From: Catonia carolina
Lineage: Eukaryota > Arthropoda > Insecta > Hemiptera > Achilidae
Assembly (NCBI GenBank): GCA_035578175.1
Contig: JAQMRL010000001.1
Coordinates: 58,365,553 to 58,429,552, forward strand
Direction: 5' to 3'
DNA: 64,000 bases
Part shown: in pieces, positions 36,101 to 64,000 of the stretch
Layout: every line of letters begins with the position of its first letter
Position numbering within the stretch: position 1 is the first letter of the stretch
Made by a program: the position numbers and the translations under genes
Notes under the pieces: model-generated
Told to the model about the DNA's origin: nothing
The model's input: only the letters and a program-made list of their open reading frames with translations
Databases searched by the model: none

Positions 36101-38611
36101 GTATTTACTTCAACATGTTCATGCCACACATACCCTGTGAGGAAAAGAGCAATCAAAAATGAAGTAAAGAAAAAATGAGAACTTTCAAAGATCAGATCGT
36201 TTATTTTTTTATTTTGTTTGCAAAATTTATTTTTATAGCTGCACTCTGCTTCAATTTATAATATTTTAGTATTTCACTGGTTGAGTCATGAAACTCGTTA
36301 TTTTTATTTAAGCATAAAATAGCCTTATAGTAATTTAATTTGGTAGAAATATATTGCTTTTAAGCATCAGTAAGAAACTAGCTTTAAATTTCAAATTTAT
36401 GTTTTACTATAACAGTTTAAGTTTCCTCTAGTAATCATGATATAAAATATTTGTAGATGTAATCAATGAATAGGGCTGTAGCGCTTCGTAAGTAAGTAAG
36501 TAATCAATGAAATAATTTAATAGTTTTCTTCACAAATTCTTTAAAAGAATTAGATAAATTATTATTATATTATAATGATAGTAATAAATAATAATATAAA
36601 TAGAGTAATAATGTACCAATTGGTTCTTCACTAGGAGGATCTTTAAACAGATGCCATATGACTGCAATGAGGTGATCAGCTAAGACCCAAAACGGAGGAC
36701 CTCTAGCCACATTTTTGTTATCTGTTCTTCTGAATGTGTAGAATTGTGGTTTGAATTTTGAGGAATCCTCTTCTAATACGATTGTAACAGTTTTCTTTTC
36801 TTTCTTTGGTGGTCTGCAAATACCAGAAAAGACAAAATTATGAATTATTCACAATGGGTTAGTTAACTCTATAGTTCAGGATGAATGTATCAATGTAAAA
36901 CTGCTAGAAACCTAACAAAATACTTACTGTTGCTCTTAATTGTACTGTACACAGAACAAATTAACTGTAGTATTATAGAAAAAGTTTTTTTTTGCAAGAA
37001 TTCAGTGGTAATGGACATGTAAGCAATATTGACTTTTTTCTACTCCACACATCTCTCACCCAGATCTTGCGCCTACTCTGATTTTCTTTTCTCTCCATCA
37101 AGTCTTTATTTTTTGAATTTACTTTTATTTAGCTTCTTTGAAAAGTGCCCTTTTTTCTTCGGTCCTTTTCCTTTTCTTAATCTCTTTTCCTCCCAAATTT
37201 TTTCATATTTTCTGATTCGGACTTTCTTCTAGAAGCTGCAGTTTTTCTTAAGTGGTTTCATTGAGCTCCACAGGGATTACTAATCCAATCAATTATTCAA
37301 TTACTCTGTGAAACTTGCTTTATCAAAATATTCAGTCTTGTTAAAATCACAGTTGTTATGTGTGATGTTTTCTTTTGTTTTTGTTGCATGTATTACTTGA
37401 AAATATTGTTTAAATGGCTTAGGTTCATATGTTTTATATGTCCAACATTTTCTTGCTAATAAATAGGTAGTTATTTATGTTTTAACATAATCATTATCTC
37501 AATTTAAGCCTCACCTGATAAACTAAAGATGTCACTGACAATTTCAACATAATGCGACTAGTTTTGTCATTTTATGAAAATTAAGCTACTGTATTACTTA
37601 CCAGACAAACTGTACATAAGCCTATTTGAAAAATATTACTAGAAATGTTTGATTGTGAATGAAGGAAGATTGTTCAGCTTGCACATAACAGATACCAAAA
37701 CAAAAATGAAATGTTACAAGACTTCTTGAACTTCCAAAAAGGCCCCTTGAGTTATATAAGAGGTTACCAGACTGAAAGTTTCGTGGGTATGCTTTCAAAA
37801 AAATCTAATTACATTATTTTTTTAACTTAAAATACCTCTGGACCACAGTGGTTAGTGCTAGATTACAAATCTTATTCAAAAAACCAAATTCATAAAATTA
37901 CCCAGGTAATTTTAATTTAACAGTGTAAAACTCAGTTAAGGGCTAATGTAAACAAATTATTAATCTGGTTTTTACACAGACTTATTTTACCATAATTTTA
38001 TTTTATGATGTAAGTTTCGAAGGCTTGTTTGAACTTATATGTTTATTAGTAAAGATAGCCTACCTTATGCAATTGAATATATTTTTACAACTTCTACGTT
38101 TAAGAATTTCATAAACTTATCTGTTTACATAATCAAGAACAATATTTGTGAAGAAAAACGTCACTGAACCAGTTTTTAATTAAAATTGTTCAGTACCAGT
38201 TAAATTCTTGTAGAAACAAAGCCTTAGCAATTATTGTGTGATATTCATTCAGTAAGTCTTCCTACAATAAAATTATCACCTAGAGAAGAGATAGGTAGAA
38301 TAGAGACATTTGAATACCTAGAGTTTTTGTGCCTAAACCTTTACGGGGTGCGTTAGGAAATACGGTAAACAATAGGAAAAACATTCATTACATAAACTGA
38401 AAAGTTGTAACTTATAAGTTTACACACATGGCATGACACACACGCACCCAACATTCCAAAATAATATCTCATTTTCTTTTTTTACTTTAAGAGGATTATA
38501 ATGAAATTTTACAAATACTTACTCTTCCTCTGACTCCTCCGATTTCTCCTCGTCTTCTGCAGGAGTTTCTTCTGCATTTTCGTCTGCAGCAGGTTCTTCC
38601 TCGTCCCCCAT
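24108..38611 (-). CDS. Unrecognised acidic 372-residue protein, seven exons
   Basis: Exons (minus strand order) 38611-38523, 36813-36617, 35466-35119, 33544-33357, 27853-27733, 26004-25902 and 24180-24108 join in a single frame over GT..AG introns, from ATG to TAA, giving 372 residues. Residues 1-30 are strongly acidic (MGDEEEPAADENAEE). Residues 31-95 are Lys-rich, then aromatic (QFYTFRRT, PPFWVLADHLIAVIWHLF). Residues 96-150 look helical (WSLEFLRNIRDETGEYPEYV, LEDRLLELYASV). A long Glu/Gly/Ser low-complexity tract spans about 150-220. Residues 235-270 include RRMSQRESRVAAALAY. The C-terminus (315-372) is probably coiled coil. There is no signal peptide or membrane anchor, so it is probably cytosolic or nuclear. 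The aromatic/helical segment between acidic tracts looks conserved, but I do not recognise the family. It is divergently transcribed from the V-ATPase B gene. Confidence 0.82.
24274..25085. mobile_element. Palindromic mariner-like element with a nested SINE
   Basis: TA lies at both borders (24272-24273, 25086-25087). The outer ends are inverted repeats of more than 50 bp (CAACGGCTATTTTTTTTTCA at left; right end matches as reverse complement). A second inverted block sits inside (TTTTATTACTAAAAGTTAC at left, its complement near 24774). The left arm, read on the minus strand, carries a mariner transposase C-terminus: DELQDNVRTHLNSL, then FYKEGIGKLVHRYKKY, ending at a stop. The right arm, read on plus, carries LQLDIFDHPPYRQ, the mariner catalytic-region motif, and again a 3' end. 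The copy is thus two 3' halves facing outward. A SINE (24818-25018) splits the right arm. It lies in the last intron of the acidic-protein gene. Confidence 0.75.
24818..25018 (+). repeat. tRNA-derived SINE (GCCGCATTGG head)
   Basis: Head GCCGCATTGGTGCAGTTGG (A-box position) with GGGTTCGAATCCCACTC (B box), body with ATTTTCATACGTTAC, and the tail GCGGCGTTAAATAAA followed by A-rich sequence. Copies at 34670-34840 (minus) and 46444-46619. It is inserted in the mariner-like palindrome. Confidence 0.8.
25088..25901. other. Intron sequence, nothing recognised
   Basis: AT-rich intron of the acidic-protein gene. No element seen. Confidence 0.4.
25902..26004 (-). CDS. Acidic 372-aa protein, exon 6
   Basis: Acceptor TATTGCAG, donor GTAAGT on the minus strand. 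It encodes LKFLNSLRKEQTDRI and ELKQLEKINE, a heptad-like helical segment. Confidence 0.8.
26364..26650 (+). mobile_element. Tigger/pogo-like fragment
   Basis: It starts CAGTAGAGTGCCAAAAATTT, like a pogo-type end. At 26450-26650 a decayed frame reads EIKDEDESVTKEDN, then AHAEAFALETTIQ, similar to the C-terminal acidic and AEAF motifs of jerky/Tigger transposases. The other end was not found. Confidence 0.45.
26651..27732. other. Intron sequence, nothing recognised
   Basis: AT-rich intron of the acidic-protein gene. No exon or known repeat seen. Confidence 0.4.
27733..27853 (-). CDS. Acidic 372-aa protein, exon 5
   Basis: Acceptor TTTTCCAG, donor GTAAGT on the minus strand. It encodes GDAELESLYNTICGCAGG and a Ser/Gly-rich, probably disordered segment ending SGSGTRLG. 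Confidence 0.78.
27854..29722. other. Intron with a decayed Lys/Glu-rich stretch
   Basis: At 28730-28890 a plus-strand frame reads KELEKEIREIERRIKD and RRYWSRNRSDKNTF, with several stops after it. It could be an old coding remnant or chance from A-rich sequence; I cannot assign it. A GT microsatellite followed by poly-T lies at 29372-29404. Confidence 0.3.
29731..31050 (-). mobile_element. LINE, 5'-truncated, with target duplication
   Basis: Minus strand from 31050: WMQHYNNLWFD, then KSRKATGPDGLNMELLK (RT start), EEQCGFRKGRSCTDN, FVDLQKAFDTVDR, KQGCGLSPTLFN, LLFADDLIVL (catalytic), then after a deletion GHV-type MQWLVHVNRMWEDRI and GRRERGCPRKRLADLRGS, with a GAAGAAG-type tail. AAATTTAT at 29723-29730 and 31051-31058 is a likely target duplication. 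A perfect 11-bp-arm palindrome (30131-30154) marks the deletion between RT and the C-terminal part. Frameshifts make it inactive. Confidence 0.85.
31059..31389. other. Intron sequence, nothing recognised
   Basis: Between the LINE and the LTR-like repeat. No element seen. Confidence 0.4.
31390..32020 (+). repeat. LTR-like interspersed repeat, copy B
   Basis: Matches copy A (19640-20200) in inverted orientation. A TATA-like GGTATAAAAAGTGAGCAC (31627) followed by CCAGTGAACAGTTG and AATAAA signals are consistent with LTR promoter and poly(A) functions. It ends near GATCCCGAACGAACC (31995) and AGGCTTAGG. No internal coding sequence is visible, so it may be a solo LTR. Confidence 0.5.
32164..33046 (-). 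mobile_element. LINE deletion derivative with 11-bp target duplication
   Basis: Minus strand: LGERRRGGNEEWYDEECK (segment before RT), then KQSRKFYQAVKRMKKGF and WADHFRHVLNREEND, which runs directly into SFERRMFRRIWGP, a segment that normally follows RT. The whole RT domain is therefore missing. It continues RRIEWLGHVVRMGEER and RGRGRPRRRWLNDV to a tail of AAGTA repeats. CTTTATACCAC at 32153-32163 and 33047-33057 is the target duplication. Flanking intron belongs to the acidic-protein gene. Confidence 0.85.
33047..33131. repeat. Short tandem repeats of a CTTTATACCAC-like unit
   Basis: CTTTATACCACA recurs at 33047, 33066 and 33117, with shorter CTTTATATA units between. The right copy of the LINE target duplication is part of this array. 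Confidence 0.65.
33357..33544 (-). CDS. Acidic 372-aa protein, exon 4
   Basis: Acceptor TATTGCAG, donor GTACGT on the minus strand. It begins with a Glu run, then PPRFSDDNIDRPSQ, RRMSQRESRVAAALAY and TLRDILHKAPKKPPK. Confidence 0.82.
33545..34660. other. Intron sequence, nothing recognised
   Basis: No exon or known element seen. Confidence 0.4.
34670..34840 (-). repeat. tRNA-derived SINE with target duplication
   Basis: Minus strand: head GCCGCATTGGCGTAGTTGG, GGGTGCGAATCCCATTC B box, body, then GTCTGACGTTAAACC and poly-A (poly-T on plus at 34670-34677). GGCAGAACT at 34661-34669 and 34841-34849 is a 9-bp target duplication. Same family as 24818 and 46444. Confidence 0.85.
35119..35466 (-). 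CDS. Acidic 372-aa protein, exon 3
   Basis: Acceptor TTTTACCAG on the minus strand, donor GTTAAA (weak). It encodes LQWSLEFLRNIRDETGE, a helical region to ASVPAIVGE, then a Glu-rich and Gly/Ser-rich low-complexity half ending EEGAEEPG. Confidence 0.82.
35633..36101 (+). mobile_element. Short mariner-like element
   Basis: The left end GAGGGTAGTTCAGAAAGTAA and the right end (reverse complement AAGAGATGTTCAAAAAGTAA) are imperfect terminal inverted repeats of mariner type. Inside, a plus-strand frame has FNKLVCHWGKYFW, which fits the KLV.RW.K. segment near the end of mariner transposases. Most of the transposase is deleted. Confidence 0.65.
36102..36616. other. Intron sequence, nothing recognised
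   Basis: AT-rich; no element seen. Confidence 0.4.
36617..36813 (-). CDS. Acidic 372-aa protein, exon 2
   Basis: Acceptor TTTGCAG, donor GTACAT on the minus strand. It encodes PPKKEKKTVTIVLEED, KPQFYTFRRTDNKNVARG and the aromatic PPFWVLADHLIAVIWHLF, the least repetitive and probably most conserved part of the protein. Confidence 0.83.
36814..38522. other. Intron 1 of the acidic-protein gene
   Basis: At 37025-37095 the minus strand reads RRKIWVRDVWSRKKSI, vaguely like the start of Harbinger-derived proteins, within an A/G-rich stretch. It is too short and biased to call. Nothing else seen. Confidence 0.3.
38523..38611 (-). CDS. Acidic 372-aa protein, exon 1 (start)
   Basis: ATG at 38611-38609 is followed by 29 codons of Glu/Asp/Ala-rich sequence; donor GTAAGT. 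The start is chosen because it is the first ATG of the frame and lies in the promoter-proximal exon facing the V-ATPase gene. Confidence 0.8.
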
Positions 38612-38990
38612 GCTGTAAATTGATTTAATTGATCTAGTTTATAATATAATAAAACATTATTGGTTTTTTATGCAAGTCGATTTGCAATGAGATTCTCGTA
38701 CGTAAAAATTTTGATTTGATTCCGAAATTATTCAAATTCTTTGACCATTGTCAGTGCGCCACGACAACAACCGCAACGCTAAAATATTGTAGGAATAATA
38801 GTTCTACAAAATTTGATTTGGAGCCAGAGATTAAAGAGTAATTTTTTATTATTAAAAAAATGTTACAAAAATGTAATATAAAATTATTACGACAGCCTCT
38901 TTTTTTAATATAATTGTGAAAAGTAGTATTTATTAAAACTTATCAATTTATATGATATAATATAATAGATGTGTCTATTAAACGGTTTTT

Positions 38991-39030
38991 TATTTATTTA
39001 TTTATTTATTTATTTAACGTCGCATCAACA
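38991..39030 (-). repeat. (TTTA)n plus SINE tail fragment
   Basis: TTTA repeats are followed by AACGTCGCATCAAC, the reverse complement of the GTTGATGCGRCGTTAAATAAA tail of the SINE at 24818. Only the 3' end is present. Confidence 0.6.
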
Positions 39031-39167
39031 AGTTTTTTAGAAATTAAAACTGTACTGATAATTTTTTAACTAGTTATTTTGAATATATAATATTTATCTT
39101 TAATGCACTTATATACGAATTTCGGAACTAAATTTCATCGACAGAGAAACGCCCACAACTCGTGACA

Positions 39168-39175
39168 TCACGTGA
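39168..39175. promoter_or_regulatory. TCACGTGA box (CLEAR/M-box type)
   Basis: A perfect palindromic E-box, TCACGTGA, lies 95 bp before the V-ATPase B start codon. Mitf/TFEB/TFE3 bHLH-ZIP factors bind this sequence and, in flies and vertebrates, drive V-ATPase and lysosomal genes. Position and gene identity make it a good candidate; occupancy is inferred. Confidence 0.65.
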
Positions 39176-39269
39176 TTTTGTCAGCTGCTTGAACTTCACT
39201 TTGCTTGTTCTCTGGGAAGTGTTGCAGGAAAGTTGGTTGCTATTAGTGTTCTTAAAAATATCTAAAGCT

Positions 39270-62338
<23,069 letters not shown>

Positions 62339-62598
62339 TAGTTTCCATTTGAAACGCCCAGTGAAGTTTTGTGGTTGTCCTTATGAATGGTATTATCTAC
62401 TACTGTAATTCTCTCAACCTTTCTTACCCAAGGTCCCAAGGTGTGTAATAATTACACACAATTTCATTGTTATAGGGGCAGTGGCATCAATTCTTGCTTT
62501 GTCAACTAACCATTGTATTTTTTCACAGCTTGATTAGAGTTATAATTACAGTTAGTTAGTATATGATAGATCGCTGGGAACTATATCACTACTTAATT

Positions 62599-63060
62599 CA
62601 TCTTCTTCTTCTTCTTCTTCTTCTCCTCCTCCTCCAGTGCTACAGCCTGATAAGAATCTTGGGCCTTTCAGTAATAATTTCCTCCTAAGCATCCCTACGT
62701 AGCCTCTCCTATATTTCTAAGGTCTTCAGTTATGTCATTTTCTTCAATCTGTCACTCATGTCAGTATTTCAGTCACATTTTTCCCCCAAGGATTCAGTCT
62801 GTTCTAAATGTTAGCTATTGATTTCATAACAGTTCTAATTTTTTACTTGGCCCAGGTGTTGGCCCGATCCAAAACTCCCAGCCCAAAGGAACAATTTTTT
62901 TATGTAATTCCTTCCCATAGCGTTTAGAGGACCAACTCCTAACTGCAAGACAGTAGTTTTTATCCATCCCAGGTATTTTATTTCTGTAGTATCCATCATA
63001 TCTAATGAGCATTCTCCTATCCATCACCTGGGGAGGCATAATAGGTGACTGGTAACACCA
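62599..63060 (-). mobile_element. Possible LINE 3' end with (GAA)n tail
   Basis: A TTC/TCC microsatellite at 62599-62637 would be a GAA-rich tail on the minus strand, as in the LINE at 12905. Upstream on that strand an open stretch reads RYDGYYRNKIPGMDKNY and AVRSWSSKRYGKELHKK, which I do not recognise as a LINE domain. The call rests mainly on the tail. Confidence 0.3.
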
Positions 63061-64000
63061 CTCATGATGGTGACTTAATTTTCAGTTATGATGATTTAAA
63101 ATTCAACTCAAATCTTTCGGGAGCTGATTCTATAGCTACATATCGACGGCTGAGAACCAGAGGAACGTAACTGCAAAAATCGGTTTTTTTGTTTTTTCAC
63201 TATTCCTACACAACTTTTTATGCTGCACAACATGGTATTAATGATATTTCTCTATCTCCTAATTTAGCTGATATTTGGTAGTTACGTTTTTCGAAAAAAC
63301 TCTGTTAGCTCAGGACCAGAGAAACGTATTGGTAGATACGTTCCGTGTCTCGCATTGCACTTCAGAACCAGAGAGACGTATCTGTCACTTATGCTTGTCT
63401 AGTTCTGATAAAGTATTGTTTTTAAAACCAGGGAGCCGATGTCTGGGTTATATTACTTTAATAAGGCATTAATATTTCCATTCATGATGTGTGATTTTAC
63501 ACAAACAATAAACAAACTACAAAATAATTATTGTGTACACGAAAAGTAATCTATGACTCATTCTTTAGCAATATGAGTAATCCAGTGTGCATCAACGTAC
63601 CACGTTTTCAAATGTATTTTAGTTGTTTTCATTCGGCTTTAAGCTTCCTTCGTGAATAAGTGGTTTTTGTGTTAATTTTTTGTAATTGAATATTCTTTAC
63701 AAGAAAATTCCGTCCAAGATTTTAGATAAAAAACCCGTAATTTAAATTACGAAAAATTCACAACTAGTAGCACCAGTGCAATGAAGTAATTGTTTGTACT
63801 GTAGTTTGCGCCAACGGTAACGGCATTTTAAAAAATAACCGAGACACAAGGCATGAATATATTTAGAAAATTTTTGGGGTTAAAAACACTGACAAACAAT
63901 GACAATATTTGTCACTTCTTATAAAGGAGATTCCGACAACACGGTTACCAAAATTGGTGATTCAATTTATCACTCCATATCCCGCAAAAATACGAATGTG
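63061..64000. other. V-ATPase intron 7 with repeated CAGARACGTA motif
   Basis: A motif of the form GAACCAGAGRAACGTA recurs near 63154, 63314 and 63364. No TIRs or coding sequence are visible. No exon of the V-ATPase gene was found here. Confidence 0.35.

Larger units (their letters stand above)
38612..39269. promoter_or_regulatory. Shared head-to-head promoter region
   Basis: 658 bp separate the start codons of the minus-strand acidic-protein gene and the + strand V-ATPase B gene. It contains a TTTA microsatellite with a SINE tail fragment (38991-39030) and the TCACGTGA box near the V-ATPase side. Transcription starts cannot be placed from sequence alone. Confidence 0.6.

Noticed and set aside
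37025..37232. RRKIWVRDVWSRKKSI on the minus strand as a Harbinger-type N-terminus
   Set aside because: Only a short similarity within A/G-rich sequence; no further domain, no TIRs and no TWA duplication were found.
63275..63472. 65-codon open frame with several Cys/His, zinc-finger-like at first sight
   Set aside because: The cysteines lack regular spacing, and the stretch overlaps the repeated GAACCAGAGRAACGTA motif, so it is better read as repeat DNA.

Overview
This is an arthropod, very probably insect, nuclear DNA window. It is AT-rich, its genes have short exons and long introns with GT..AG borders, and it holds many transposon copies. The insect call rests on a V-ATPase B subunit of insect type, a DUF4773-type protein (a family I know from insects) and the transposon families present. 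I cannot name the species.

Four protein-coding genes can be supported. (1) A last exon of an unrecognised acidic protein lies at 1743-2271 (+). (2) A DUF4773-like cysteine-rich protein has four exons on the + strand between 12248 and 19510; its 5' end is missing. (3) An unrecognised acidic 372-residue protein has seven exons on the minus strand from 38611 to 24108 and appears complete. (4) The V-type ATPase subunit B gene (Vha55 in Drosophila) has seven exons on the + strand from 39270 to 62279 and runs off the right edge after about 340 of roughly 490 residues. Genes 3 and 4 are head to head, 658 bp apart. A TCACGTGA box of the Mitf/TFEB (CLEAR/M-box) type lies 95 bp before the V-ATPase start codon.

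The rest is mostly mobile DNA. A structurally complete Ty3/Gypsy-type element with 152-bp LTRs (2512-6877, minus strand) has a 5-bp target duplication. Its LTRs look identical, but its pol is broken. Several non-LTR (LINE) fragments occur, three with clear target duplications or nested insertions. DNA transposons include Tigger/pogo-like elements (8327-9510, 45953-46685, and fragments), a hAT element (48274-50794), mariner-like elements (24274-25085, 35633-36101, and a fragment near 17400), a piggyBac-like MITE (40415-40802) and a PIF/Harbinger-like MITE (55895-56433). An odd 2.4-kb element with scattered inverted copies of a TAGTCTTGCA motif sits in V-ATPase intron 3. There are three tRNA-like SINE groups, a roughly 400-bp repeat that ends in CAA repeats (four copies), and an LTR-like repeat (two copies).

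I saw no bacterial-type operons, CRISPR arrays, rRNA or functional tRNA genes. The genes are unrelated neighbours apart from the shared promoter region. The most interesting signals are the compact LTR element whose gag start codon lies on its primer binding site, the motif-studded foldback element, the palindromic mariner with a nested SINE, the perfect 17-bp hairpin at 42036-42076, and the CLEAR-like box.
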